In this document: one piece after another, positions 1-11,857 of the stretch | How the letters are laid out: every line of letters starts with the position of its first letter | Position numbering within the stretch: position 1 is the first letter of the stretch | DNA from: Chlorella sorokiniana | Lineage: Eukaryota > Chlorophyta > Trebouxiophyceae > Chlorellales > Chlorellaceae | NCBI GenBank assembly: GCA_025917655.1 | Contig: CP084620.1 | Location: 1,488,001-1,552,000 of the forward strand | Reading direction: 5' to 3' | DNA length: 64,000 bases | The notes under the pieces: model-generated | Told to the model about the DNA's origin: nothing | Databases searched by the model: none | The model's input: only the letters and a program-made list of their open reading frames with translations | Position numbers and translations under genes: made by a program

Positions 1-3000
1 TCCAGTGTCGGTGCCAAACCTTTTGTACCGTCGGGAAATGTCAATGCAAAGCCTTTTGTGCCAGCGGGAGCAACCGGCGGCGGCGTTGGCGGCCCACTCG
101 CCAAGAGCAGCAGCTCCTCCAGCCTCGCATCCGGCGCCGTGCATGCCCCCATCTTTGTGCCAGGTGCGGGTGTTCCTCCAAACGCTGGTTGTATTGTAGC
201 CAACATTTCGGCCCTGTTTACCGCTGGGACACTCCGTATCCATGTGTGAGTTGTCGCGTGGAGTTGGTTCCTTGCACAGGAGGCAGCAGCAGCAACGGCA
301 GGCCGCCAGGGGTGGATGCCAAGCCGTTTGTCCCTGCCGGCAGCAGCTCGCAGCCAGCGCGGCCGCCTGCAAGCAGCGCAGCAGCAGCAGCAGCAGCCCC
401 CAAGCCCCCGAAGCCCTCGCCGCAGCGGGCAGGGCGGGGCGGCAGCGGCCGGGCGCAGGCGCAGCCTGGGGTGCGGTCGGGCACGCCAGACCTGCCGGAG
501 GGCGACGACCTGCTGGGCATGTCTGCGGTGACGCCCGGCGACGCCAGGGACGTGGCGACGCAGGCGGCGGAGATGTTCAGGAGCCTGAACCCCTACTCCC
601 AGCCCCAGCAGCCGCAGCAGCAGCAGCCAGCGCCCAGCCCCCCAGCCGCCGCTGCAGTTGCCCTCGGGCGCGCCACGCGGCAGCCGCAGCGGCAGCAGCA
701 GCGCACGCACCTCGCCGCGGCCCGCTTCTGCCCAAGGCCTGGGCCCGCCGCCCCCTGGCTTTGGGCCGCCGCCTGCTGTGGCCGCCAGCGCGCCAGGCCA
801 TGGCACCACTTCAGGCCCCAGCAGCAGCAGTGGCACCAGGGACTGGGGCGGCGGCGGCCGTGGCGGCGTGGGCGCGCGGCGGGCGTGGCGGGCGGGGCCG
901 CCGCCCGGGGTCCGCGGGCCGCCCTGCTTCGGCGCACACTGCGGGGGCGGGGCGCATGTACAAGGCGGGGCTGTACGTGTCTGAGCAGCTGCGGGCGGAC
1001 CTGCAGCAGCGCAGCTTCCTGGTGGCTGCCCAGGTGGACCCGGAGGGCGAGGCGGGCGTGCCGCAGGTGCTGGGCAGCTACCACACCCTCTACCCCCTGG
1101 AGGAGCTGGCCGCCGCCGCGGAGGCCAGCTCCCAGGCCCTGGGGGTCACCACCCAGGTGGCCAAGGCCATCAGCAGCGTGGACGGCCAGGCATACGCGCT
1201 GCGCCGAGTGGACGGGCGGCAGGTGCGCGCCCGCGCCCGCCTGCCAACCGGGGCCCCGCAGCGCAGCTGCCTTGTGGCGGGCTGCCAGCTCCTGCTGTGT
1301 TCTGGTTCCCCTCGCGCTGCTCTGCCCCGCCTTCACACATCGTTGCCCTGTCCAGCCGCAGCGCTGCCTGCACCTCGCCTGCTGCTCCACACAGCCCCGC
1401 TCCCACGTCGCCTCCTCGTCTGCTGTGGCGCTTCCCTGGCCGCTTCCCTTGGAGGCAACCCCCTCCCGACCCCTCCACCCCCCTCCACCCCCGCCGCAGG
1501 TCATCCCCACCGCCGAGCTGCTGGGTGCAGCCGAGGCGGCGGTGCGCGGTGGGAGGCGTGCGCGCACCACCCTGGGCTGGCTGTGCCGCGCGACGCCTTG
1601 GTGTCGGAGGAGTGGGACGGCACGCCCTCCCTCCTCATGGCGCACGACTACCACCCCGGTGGGCGCTGGGTTGGGGGCATCTCAGGGGGGATGGGGGCTG
1701 AGTGCGGCGGCAGTGAGCGAGCGTGGGCTGACCCTTGCATAGCCCACGACACCTTGTCCGTGGGTGCCACGCCTGGCTGATGGGCAGAGGGTGCATGCTG
1801 GCCCGCCTGCGCGCGCCTCCCCCACCCACCCAACCCACCCCCCACCCCAACCCACCCCCACCCACAGGCGCCTTCACGCTGGAGCAAGCCCACATCCTGC
1901 CGGCCCACACGGCGCAGGGCCTGGTGCGCAACCCCGCCAGCGAGGAGCAGCTGTGGTCGTACCTCGTCCAGCTGGCCTCCGCGCTGCGCTGCGTGCACAG
2001 CGCGGGGCTGGCCGCACGCGCCGCCTGCCTCATGCCCTCCAAGGTGCGCCGCCGCCCGCGTTGTTGAATGGCGCAGGGCCCGCGGGGGCGGGAGCCGCGC
2101 TGCAGCGTCGACTGACATTGCAGTTGCTCCCTTTCGCCCCTGTGCCCGCCCCTCCCTGTCACGTCGCCTGTCGCTGCTGGGGCGCAGGTGCTGCTGACGA
2201 GCGCTGGGCGCGTGCGCGTCGCGTCGCTGGGCCTGCCCGAGGTGCTGGCTGAGGCAGCAGGCTTCCAAGATGTGGGGCAGGTGTGTGGGGGGAGGGGGAG
2301 AGGGGGAAGGGCGAGGCGGGGAAGGCAAGCTGTGGCCCAACCTGTCAAGTGGGGCTGTGGCCCGCCGAATCCTCTCGTATTCAATGCGCTCGGCATGCTG
2401 CTGGTGCCCCGCTGCTGCTCCCCTGGCCACCACGCCCCCCCCGCCCCCTCGCCCCTCCCCCACGCAGCTCCAGCGCGGCGACCTGGCGGCCCTGGGCAAC
2501 CTGGTGCTGCTGCTGGCGTGTGTGGGTCGGGGGTGCCGCCGTCGCTGGACTACCTCACCGCCCACTTCTCGCGGGAGCTGTGCCACGTGGTGGCCGGCCT
2601 GCTGGCCAGCGCTGAGGGTGCGCGGGCGGCGGGCGGCGCGCCACGCCTCCTGCCCTCCCCGCTGGCCTCCCTGGGTGGCGCTTCTGGCCGGCAGCGGGAA
2701 AGGGGGAAAGGTGGGCAGTGCCCTGCCAACCCGGCTCTCCAACCTTGCCCCTTGCGCCGCGCCTGCAGGCAGCGGCTTCGCCAGCTGGCGGTCGCTGCTG
2801 AGCGCGCTGGGCGACCGCGTCGCGGATGAGCTGGACGCCGCCGTATCGTACGGGTGGGGGCACGCCTGCTGTGCCACGTCAGCATGCACAGCATGCACCC
2901 AGCGCCCGCCGCACCTGCCCTACAGGCGCGCTCGTTCCCGCCCATCAGCCAGCCCATCAGCCAGCCCACCCTGCCTGCCGCTTTCTGCCCCCCCCAGCGA

Positions 3001-3783
3001 CGTGCTGCTGGGCGAGCTGCAGCGCGAAGTGGACAACGGCCGCCTGCTGCGCCTGCTCATGAAGCTGTGCTACGTGTGCGAGCGGCCGGAGCTGGGCGGG
3101 GACACGCAGTGGGCGGAGACGGGGGACAGGTGGGCAGCAGGGCAGGCGGCCGCGCTGGACGCCGCCGCTGCCCCCGTCTGTGGGGGCTGCCTGCTCATCT
3201 GCTGCACTCATGCCTCACAGTATCCCCCTTCCTACCCCTGGCCCCCGCACCCCACACCCGGCCCCCAGGTACCTGCTCAAGCTGTTCAGGGACCTCATGT
3301 TCCACCAGGTGGATGAGGAGGGGGCGCCCATGCTGGACTGGGGGCTGGCGGCGGAGGCCCTCAACAAGGTGGACGCCGGAGTGCCGGAGAAGGTGGGCTG
3401 GGAGAAGGGGGCGCATGGTTCCCGTGGCACTAAGCTGCAGCGACGTTGGCGCTGTGGGGCAACAGTGGCATGCTGCGGCGGGTTGCGCGCTGCGGCAGCG
3501 GGCCCAAATGAGCCTGCCCCGCTCCACCAGGCCGTCCACCGTGCCCTTGCAGGTGCTGCTGATGAGCCGAGACGAGATGGCCATGCTGGTGGTGAGCTAC
3601 GCAGACATCAGGCGATGCATGGCCTCCTGCTACGAGGAGCTGCGCTCCCGGGCCAGCCTCCAAAAGTACGGCGGCGCCGGGCAGCAGGGCGGGCCCGGCG
3701 GCGGGCCACGCCCGCGCTCCCGCCCCCTCCATGCAGCAGCAGTACTGAGGGGCCAGCCTGCGCAGCTCCCTGCATCCAGTTGA
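1..3783 (+). CDS. PAN3: PAN3, pseudokinase subunit of the PAN2-PAN3 poly(A) nuclease (5' end outside window)
   Basis: PAN3 recruits the PAN2 deadenylase to poly(A)-binding protein on cytoplasmic mRNA. The visible part starts in a low-complexity N-terminus with four AxxFVP motifs (PAM2-like). It continues with a Gln/Pro/Ala linker and the PAN3 pseudokinase (GSYHTLYPLEEL, AISSVDGQAYALRRVDG, LLMAHDYHPG, SYLVQLASALRCVHSAGLAA, RGDLAALGNLVLLLAC). The C-terminal knob ends with LNKVDAGVPEK and MLVVSYADIRRCMASCYEEL. Supported exons include 1-163, 280-1222, 1500-1658, 1868-2043, 2188-2280, 2468-, -2847 and 2998-, the last pieces starting near 3269 and 3553. The reading frame slips by one base near 640-660, 920, 1546 and 2520 although similarity runs straight through, so indels in the assembly are likely. 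Identity is secure; the N-terminal exon structure is not. Confidence 0.93.
13..335 (+). repeat. Four PAM2-like AxxFVP motifs in PAN3
   Basis: AKPFVP occurs at 13-30 and 46-63, APIFVP at 145-162, and AKPFVP again at 318-335 after an intron (164-279). The PAM2 consensus that binds the MLLE domain of poly(A)-binding protein ends in AxxFxP. One copy is usual in PAN3; more copies may lie upstream of the window. Confidence 0.7.
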
Positions 3784-4104
3784 GAGACTCTATGCTGTTC
3801 AGCTTGCAAAGAGACCCTCGTTGTGCGCAAGCTGCCCATTGCAGCATTGTAAGGATTGCCGCCGCATGCCCGCTGTGTCTTGTCAATGGCTTGCTGACGC
3901 GGCCACATGGGTTTGACGTGCTCTATACAATTCAGATCTCTAGATTCTTTCGCTTTTTGGCGAAAAGGAACACGCAGAGGCTTGACGTGCATCCCCAACT
4001 CGCTCTTCTCAAGCCGACCTTCACCGATTGCTGATTACAATTGGATCCGACGGTCGCCCAAATCCTGTTGTCGCCCTCAGGGCGAACTCCTCCTCCTCTT
4101 GGCG
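3784..4104. other. PAN3 3' UTR and MED18 upstream region
   Basis: About 320 bases without a gene. They hold the PAN3 poly(A) signal and then, presumably, the MED18 promoter. No RNA gene or repeat is visible. Confidence 0.5.
3848..3852 (+). terminator. TGTAA poly(A) signal for PAN3
   Basis: TGTAA lies 65 bases after the PAN3 stop. This is the canonical green-algal polyadenylation signal. Confidence 0.6.
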
Positions 4105-4985
4105 ATGGCCACTCTGGAGTGCCGTGCGGTTGGCACAGTGGAAGAGACGGAGCTTGAACAGCTTGTCGAGCTCCTGATAGGCCTGTCAGGCACCCAACCA
4201 GAGCCGATCGAGCAGCACGAGGTGGTGCTGAAGGCCCCGCCTGCTGCCGCCGCACCGTCGGACGCCCGGCAGCCTGGAAGCCCGACCTGCGGCTTCAACG
4301 CGACCTGCAGACACCCGGCAGCCTGGCCCAAAGCGGAGTGGAGTCAGACACGTGAGCTTGTGTCGCCAGTTGTCCCCCAGCTGGCACGCAGCATCTGCCG
4401 TCTCCCTGCTGTGCAGCTCGTCCTCTGCTCAGTCACAGCGTTCCGTGCTGTTGTGCAGGTGGACCGCGGAGCAGTTCAGCCTGCACCTGCGCGGCAAGCA
4501 GTACGCCGCGCTGCCGGTACTGCTGCGCCACGTCACCCGCACCTGCTGCTCAGGCGACAACGTGCCCGCCTTCTGGCAGGCGCTGGGGTTTGCGCCGCGC
4601 TTCCAGCTGCTGCGCCGCGGCCGCCGCTTCCTGGTGCCGGGCGAGGCTGGGGAGGTGGAGGTCAGCGTGTGCCGGCTCCTGCGCCTGCCGCCCCCGGCAG
4701 CCGACGGCACGCTGCTGTCGGCGGCGGCGCTCCAACAGGCGGAAGAGCTGTCGCCGGGCGGCTGCTGGTGGAAGCTGCAGCCTGCGTGCCCCCAGACGCA
4801 GACCCCATGGCGGGGTGGGCGCGGTGACGGCGCTGGCAGCGCTGCTGCAGCCCCACACCTCGCTGCAGCGGCCGCCGCGCGCCCGGGGAACCGCTGTGAG
4901 AGGCGTGCAGCCTGCCCAGCTGGTGGCCGGCCATTCACTGCGATCATGTTTGGCACCAATGTTGGCAATCGTGAAGCGGGGCTGA
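4105..4985 (+). CDS. MED18: Mediator complex subunit 18 (MED18)
   Basis: MED18 is a head-module subunit of Mediator and acts in the nucleus with RNA polymerase II. The N-terminus (ATLECRAVGTVEETELEQLV, then ELLIGLSG and HEVVLK) matches the MED18 opening strand and helix. After an intron (about 4352-4458) comes WTAEQFSLHLRGKQY and FWQALGFAPRFQLLRRGRRF, the family's typical GF-x-RRG-x-F stretch. The end, LVEAAACVPPDADPMAG followed by GAVTALAALLQP, corresponds to the last strand and the AEQLKPLV-type helix. This C-terminus is split over three frames by apparent one-base losses near 4765 and 4815, so the stop at 4983-4985 is provisional. An uninterrupted frame would run on to 5050 but loses the family end. 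Confidence 0.75.
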
Positions 4986-5004
4986 GAGGCTGGCAAGATG
5001 GTGC

Positions 5005-5009
5005 TTACA
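5005..5009 (-). terminator. TGTAA poly(A) signal for the OPR gene
   Basis: TTACA on the plus strand is TGTAA on the minus strand, about 80 bases past the OPR stop. It lies within 20 bases of the likely MED18 stop, so the two convergent transcripts would overlap. Confidence 0.5.
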
Positions 5010-5087
5010 GGCTCACAAGTCAGCAACCTTTCATACATATGAATGCCTGAGGCGGGCCGGTGCTGCACTGCGCATGGGCGGGTGATG

Positions 5088-8000
5088 TCAGTCGCTGTCC
5101 ACCTCAAAGTCAAGGTTGCGTTCAGCGGTCGCTCTGCCTCCTCGCTGTCGGCGGCAGGCACCGCGGCGCTCACTGCGGCTGCCCCCACGGCAGCCCCGCC
5201 CCAGCCGTCGGCCGCAGCCGCCACGTCCTGCTGACGTGTCTGCCGCACTAAGTCCGGCCTCCCGCCGTGGCTGGGGCTTGCGCTCAACGGCGTTCGGCCA
5301 GCAGCCCCGTCTCCTGGCTGCCACTCGCGCTGCTGGCAGGGCTGCCGCTTGCGGCGGCGAGGGCCTCACCCGCAAGCGCCGCCGCATCCGCCTCTGCCGC
5401 CGCGGCTGCCGCCTCCAGCAGTGGGCTGGGGTGGCGTGTGAGCAGGGCGGCCTGGCGCGGCGGCAGCGCGGCTAGCGCCTCCCGAGCTGCGCCAGGGCGG
5501 CCGGGCCCAGGCGGTAGCTGGGGCTGGTGTGCTGCAGGCGCGCCGCCAGGCGCGGGAGGGCGGGGTCGGGGCAGCAGCGCCAGGTGGCCATGGCCCAGGC
5601 GAGGGCGACGACGTCAGGCAGGCGGGCGTACTTCATGGCGGCCAGCAGCAGCGGGTGCGCGCGCCCGCTGCCGGGGCCCTGCAGCAGCAGGCGCCGCGCC
5701 GCGCGGCAGCGCAGCTGCGCCATGCCGCCCACCAGACGCGCGTACTCAAAGGGCTGCAGGCTCGGCAGCTCCTGCTCAGCGCGCTGCAGCAGCGCATCCA
5801 GCAGCGGCGGCGGCACCAGCGACGGGCTGGCCTGGTCGCGCGCTCGATCCAGCTCCCGCCGCGCGGCCCGCGCTGCCGCCCCAGAGCCGCGCGCCAGGCC
5901 GAGCTGCGCCTGCAGCGCGCTCCGCGCCGCCAGCCGCTGCTGCTGCAGCTCCAGCAGCGCAAGCCCGTCGGCCAGCGTGGCCAGCGTGCGCCCTGGCATG
6001 CTGGCGGGGCGCAGGGCCGCCAGCAGGGCCGCCAGGGCGGGCGGGCTGGGCATCGCGCCCAGCTGCCCGCAGCTCCAGGCCACTATGGCCAGGTGGCGCT
6101 GCTCAAATGACGGCGCGCGAGCGCACAGTTGCCCCTCCACAGCCTGTAGAGCACAGTGGTGGGCCGGTCACAGGCATGCATGCCACGGCCTGTGCTGCGA
6201 CGTTGCATGGGAGGCAGAGGCGGGCAGCAGCTGCGGTGCTGGCGGGGCCCCGCACCTGCAGCAGTGTTTGCGTGGCGTGCGTGCTGTGGCCGGCCCTGGC
6301 CAGCGCCCACAGCGTGCCGCTCAGCTCCTGGGTGCTGAAGGAGAAGGCGCGGGGTGCAGCCTCGAGTGCGATCCAGTCAAACAGGCGCGAGGGGTGGTGG
6401 CCCAGCTGCAGGTGGGGTGGCGGGTGGAGGGTGGGGCAGGTGAGGTGTCGACCGCAGCAGCGGTTGGGCCGCAGGCGGGTGATGTGTGTCACGATGCCCT
6501 TTGTTCGTCTGGCACACACCCGCGCTTCTGCTGCCTCCTGCGAGCGCCGCCCCCGGCACCCCTCCCACCACACACACACACACATCAGGAACAGGGCCAG
6601 CCAATATCCACCTGCGCAAAAGCCCAGGCGATGTTGAACATCTCTTGCGGCTTGAGGTCGCACACGCGCAGCTCAGCCTCCTGGAAATGGGGGGGAGAGG
6701 GTGGTGGTGGTGGTGGTGTGTGTGTGTGGGGGGAGGCGGTGGCGGGGGGGGCATGTAACTCGGCTCGTCCTGTAACGGGCGTGATCTGCATCGTATCCCT
6801 GGGCTACAAGGGCGCTTTGCCGCACATCAAAAACGTGCATGCAAGCTCACCCGTGCTGCGGCCTGCAGGAAGGGAGTGGGGGCGGAAGCCGGCGCGGCAG
6901 AGCCCCCACAGCAGGTTGCTCAAGTGCTGGCCCTCAAACTGGCGCAGCAGGCCCGGCTGGTCGCACAGCAGGCCCACAATCCTGCGGCAGGCCGGGGGAA
7001 CCAGGTCACAGCAGCGGGCGAGCACGGCACAGGGGCATTGTTTCATGCTGCCACATGCCAGCGGGCGCGGTGCGTGCAGCGGGCCAGGCGGCGCCGCATC
7101 AAGGCAGCAGGCGGCCGGGCTCACCCCTCCAGCAGCGCGGCGTGGCTGCAGCCCAGGGAGGCCAGCGACCACACCAGCAGCGACAGGCCCAGCGGCTCAA
7201 AGGCGTGCAGGCGGCGCAGCGCGGCGTCGCCCAGCAGGGGCAGGAAGGGCGGGGCGGGGAGGTGGCCGAGGGTGGCAAACGCCCAGGCGATGTTGGCCAG
7301 AGACTGCGGCAGCAGCAAGGGGGCCGGGGGTCAGGCCATGGATGCCAGCTCGCTCCAGCATGCCATCTTGGTGCATCAGGTTGCGGGGCCGTGCCCTCGA
7401 GGGCACGATCGGGGGGCCCAAAGATGAGGCCTCACCTGAGGCCCAAACGACTGCAGCCGCGGCTGCAGCTCGACCGCTATGCGCTCCAGCGCCCCAGGCG
7501 GCAGCTGCTCACCCTGCAACGCAAGCAGGGAGGCCATCTGTTTGGCACGCATCGCAACCAGCTGCGCAGGCACGTGCTTGTAGCAGCAGCGGCGGCATGG
7601 CGGGCGCAGCAGCTGGGCGGGCGGCCCCACCTCGCTGGCCAGAGCCCACAGCACGTTGGCGGCCTCCTTGCCCCCAAACTCTGAGGTGCGCTCCGCCAGC
7701 TGGGCGCCAGCGTGGCGCAGCACGCGCGCCGCGGGCCAGCGCAGCTTGGCCAGCGCCCAGGCCACCTGCGCCAGCTGCGCGGGGAGAAGTCCAGCAGGCG
7801 CTGCTCCGCGCAGGACGCCGCCGCCTGCAGCAGCACGGGGCTGCTGCTGCCCATGCGCGCAAAGCTCCACAGCGCCAGGCTCAGCGCCTGGGGCGGCAGC
7901 AGGCGCAGCCGCTCGTCGGCCCAGCGCTCCACCGCCGCCAGCAGCTGCTCGGGCTGCAGGCCCATCTGGTGGAAGGCTGTCATGAGCCTGGCGCCGGGGA

Positions 8001-10896
8001 GAGGGGCCGCGTTGGATGGGTGAGAGGGCATCGGTGGTGCGGCGTTGCAGGCATGCTGCCGTGCGTGCCAAGGGGCCGCGCCCGGGGCAGGTGATGCATG
8101 CAGGGTGCGTGAGTCACGAGCATGCGCTCGCCGCCTGCATCTTTCCGCCACACCACCAAGCGACACCTCACCGACACCCCACCACCACTTGACCGGCCCG
8201 CCACCCCACCTCAGCACATCCTGCAGTTCGGCCGCTTCTATGCGCGCCACCGCCTGCCGCGCCAGCGCGTCAAACAAGGTGGCCCCGGCGCCGCCGCTGC
8301 CGCTGCCTTCGGCGGCCGCCGGGTCCTCCGGGTTCAGCCCGGCACGGCTGTACACCCGCGCCACGTCAGCCAACTCCCGGGACCGTACTGCTGCAGGCTG
8401 GGCAGGATGACTGCGGGGCGGCAAAGCGCGTCCTTGGAAGGTGGCCGGGACGCAAGACAACAGATGCCAAAGGGTGCTGCCCTTCAGCGTCATCGTGCCC
8501 AGCGCCCCCCTTGCCGCCTCACACCCCTCCTTGCGGCCCCCACACCTGGCACAAAGGCGAGGTAGAATGTTTCGTCCACAAAGCCCAGCCGCGACATGGC
8601 CCACAGCATGCTGGACAGGCAGCGAGCATCGCGCCCAAACTCCAGCCGGGCCGCCAGGCACGCGTCGGCAATCGCGTCCACGCAGCACTGGCCTGCGCCG
8701 CGGCGTGGGCAAGGCAGCAGCGTTGTTCGGCGGCCCCCTGCCCAGCTTGACAGGACCTGGCGCGCAAGAGCTGCGCTGCAGGGTGGCCCGGCGGGACTGG
8801 CCAGCAGCGCTGAGGCTGAGGCCCCCCGCAGCTGCCACCCACCGGGAAGACGCCCAGGGCGGCCAGGGAGTGGGCGGTGATCGACAGCTGGCGCGCGCTG
8901 AACCCCGCCAGCACGCCCGGCTGCTGCAGCCGCTCAGACAGCGCAGCCAGCAGCGGGGCGGGGTAGGCACCCGTCTGGGCAAGGCCGCACACCACGCTGC
9001 ACAGGGACGGTGGACAGGGGGATGTGTGGGGAGGGGTGCGTGGGCACCCAGCAGACCCGGATACGGTCGGTCAGCCTGCCCGCCGGCGACGCCATCCTCA
9101 CAATGTATGCCAGCCCGAGCATCCACAAACAAGCGCCCAGCCCACCTGGTCACATGTCTGGGTTCCAGCTCGTGCACTCGCTCCTGCAGCAGCGCGGCGG
9201 CGGCGCGCAGCATGCGCTGGTCGCAGTGCCGCAGCTGCCCGCAGGCCCACACCGCGGTGCTCAGCAGGCCGATCTGCACAAAGGGACCGCGCTGGCCGTC
9301 CGCCGCGTTGGCGGCGTGCGCCCCGCCGGCTGCTCCATGCCCTCGCTCGGCGGCGCATCCAAGTGCCAGCCCTCGCTCCAGCTGCCGCTGCCGCCCGCTG
9401 TGGGTGCTGCCGCGGCTGCCCCTTCCAGCGCCCCTTCTGCCTCCTCGCCGCCGTCCTGTGGACTGCCCAGAGGGCTGCTGGCGCCCGCCTCTCCTGTTGG
9501 GCCGGCCTCAGAGGGTGCTGCCCAGGCTGCACCCTCTGTGTCGGGGCCCTCCCATCCCAGGCTCTCCTCCAAGCGTTCAGCCAGCAGGCAGCTTGCGGCA
9601 GAGAGCAGCGCCGTGTGCGCCTCGCCGCGCAGCGTGGCCAGCGCCCACAGCAGCGTGATGAGCGACTGCACAACAGCGGGAGGGCTGGGGGTCGGGAGGC
9701 AGGCGCATGCAGCGCACCGAGGTGCCCCCGCCACACAGCACCCCCCGCCGTGCACCCAGCAAGGGCGGCAGCCTCACCTTGGTGGGCAGCTCTGCAAGGC
9801 CGCTGTCCCTGCGCACCAGCGCCGCCGCCACCGCATCCATGCACGCCGCGCACGGCGGGCAGTCCAGCCGGGCAGCCGCCCACAGCAGCAGCACCTGCTT
9901 GCGAGGGGGCGCGCCTCCGACCCACGCGCCCCAGTCGCGCTGCTGCGCTGGCGGCGGCAGCTGGACCTCCTGCTGAAGCCCGGCACGCTCTGCGTTGCTG
10001 CTGGCCTCCCCGCATCGTCCTGCCCCCCGCCCACCGAGGTCCCCCTGCAGGGCGTCCTGCAGCAGGGACAGGCAGTCCCCTGGCGGCAGCAGGCTGGCCG
10101 AAGCCAACGCCCATCCCAGCTCGGCGACAGCCGCCGCGGTGTAGTCGGCTGCGCGCCAGCTGCACGCCGCCTGCTGCAAGCCGCGCAGCACCCGCTTGGA
10201 CGAGCCGCCAGCCAGCACGTAAGAGCTGCGGGTTGCGGGGGCCAGGGGTGCGGCTGAGGGGAGGCCCCTGCTGGGAGGGAGCTGGAGGAGGGCGAGGCAG
10301 CTGGCCCGAGGGCGGCAGGCAAGCGCAGCCATGCAGCAGGCAGCCGTGCTCACCGGAACACATAAGCCAGCTGGGCCGGTGTGAAGGCAGACAGCTGCCC
10401 AAAGGTCAGCTCCTCCAGCGCTGCCAGCGCGCGCAGGGCATCAGCCTGGAAACGGGTGCCCGGCGCGGGGTGCAGCGCTCGGCTGCGACGCTGCGCATGC
10501 CAGGCAGCCAGCACGTGGGCCTCGGTGGCGCCGCTGCCCCGCTCTGCCAAGCGCCAACATGGCCGCAAAAACTGGAGGGTTACGACACGCCTCGTCCAGC
10601 TGCTGGACAGTGAAAACCGGGCTGGCAGCACCCAGTTGTGGTGCCGGCTCGGCAGGCTGGCGAGCAGCATCAGTGGTTGCCTGCAGGGGTGCTGACCGCT
10701 GGGGCGCATCTTGACGCTGTCGTGTGCGTAGTAGCCGTGCGTTAACGCGGCTCTGGTGTGCTGCTGCAGCAGCAGCAGCTGATTGGTGGGCGCCTGATGC
10801 GGCAAAAGGGCTGCACCTGCAGGAGCGGGAAGGAGAGGCGTGAGGCAGAGTGGACTGGAATCTCCCCTCAGTGCTAGGCACCCATGCAGCAAGCAT
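5088..10896 (-). CDS. Octotricopeptide-repeat (OPR) protein, probable organelle RNA factor
   Basis: A large multi-exon gene whose exons repeatedly encode a helical unit of about 38-40 residues with a WAxAxLG-type core. Examples from N to C terminus are VAELGWALASASL, SLITLLWALATLRG, LSTAVWACGQLRH, LSSMLWAMSRLGF, LSLALWSFARMG, LAQVAWALAKLRW, EAANVLWALASEVG, SLANIAWAFATLGH, LSNLLWGLCRAGF, EMFNIAWAFAQVD, ELSGTLWALARAG, LAIVAWSCGQLGA and VVALAWAMATW. OPR proteins are abundant in chlorophytes, where characterised members bind specific chloroplast or mitochondrial transcripts. The Met at 10896 opens a frame that runs into FTVQQLDEACRNPPVFAAML and has a transit-like start. No RAP domain is visible at the C-terminus, which ends NLDFEVDSD. 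Introns are numerous and exact borders are not fixed. The target RNA cannot be inferred. Two adjacent OPR genes cannot be excluded, though no internal promoter or poly(A) break is seen. Confidence 0.75.
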
Positions 10897-11857
10897 GCAT
10901 TACCATTTCAACACTTTCGTTGTCATGTTCAGAGATATCAACGGAGGGAAGCGAGCAGCATGGCGCCGTCGGTGTCTCGTCTGGCCAGTTCCGTATGCAA
11001 GGTTGGCTGCGAGGGTCGTTCTCAGAACTTCCAAACGATTTATGGACTGTTTACAAGGAATGGAGCGGCATGCGCTGTGCTCGGCTGCGACGTAGTGCTG
11101 TACGGCCGGTTGGGGCTTGGAGGGCCTTCACTGCCTTGCGGGAGCTTCCTGCCCGCCTAGTCGCTTGTCACATTGGCTGGCAAGGTTGTAAAGTGACTGC
11201 GGCCCCTCCGAAACTCCGCACGCCACTCCCATCTGGACATTGGTTCCCAACCAACTCCCCGCACACCCCGCCAAACCAATCCCAGACGGTCCTCTCAGCC
11301 AATTGGGTCCACCAAAACGTCGCCCCCACGCCAATCCACCAGCAGACCGCTCACCCCTGTCGCCGGCGCCTCCACCCTCCCGCTGCGCCTCCACTACACA
11401 GGTGAGCCCCAGGCAGCCGCGGTGTCCCGGCTGCATTGCGAACCCGATCTGTACCCTCCCATCGCTTGCATGGGATGGTCGTGGGGCGGAAAGGGCAGGC
11501 CCAGGGCCAAGCAGCGGTTGATCTGTGCACCCGACATGGCCTCCATGTGCCGCCTCCTGCCTGTGGTGGCTCAGACTGCCTCAGCCGGCTCGGCATACTC
11601 GAAGCAGCGCAAAGGTGGCCGCGATTCGGCGGAACCCGACCTGGCTGGCGGCTGCCACAGCGGCGGCGCCGTGTGTGCCCAGCCTCGAGCACATGGTGGC
11701 CTCGAGCATACAGGGCTGGTGGGAACCTGAGCCCTCTGCACTCTTCATGTGACCCTCTTGCAGGGCTAGCTGCCAGTCCTACACTTTAGGACTGCACACG
11801 CGCGCCCCGCCCGCGTGCTGACCCCGACCGGCCGCCTCCAGCCACGCCGCTGCCGCC
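10897..11857. other. Divergent intergenic region between the OPR gene and CDC14
   Basis: About 960 bases with no convincing gene. It should carry both 5' UTRs and promoters. A TGTAA on the plus strand near 11188 has no upstream plus-strand gene to serve. Short open frames here lack family signals. Confidence 0.5.

Noticed and set aside
593-2898. Long minus-strand frames over PAN3
   Set aside because: Shadows of the PAN3 exons. The plus strand has unmistakable PAN3 motifs.
5527-8094. 855-codon open frame on the plus strand
   Set aside because: It is antisense to the OPR exons. Its Ala/Arg/Ser-rich sequence has no family signal, while the minus strand carries clear OPR repeats. High GC keeps antisense frames open.
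9010-10613. Two long plus-strand open frames (415 and 529 codons)
   Set aside because: Also antisense to the OPR gene, low-complexity, and without conserved motifs.
10840-11160. 107-codon plus-strand frame upstream of CDC14
   Set aside because: Overlapped by two other open frames, with no family signal. More likely promoter or 5' UTR.
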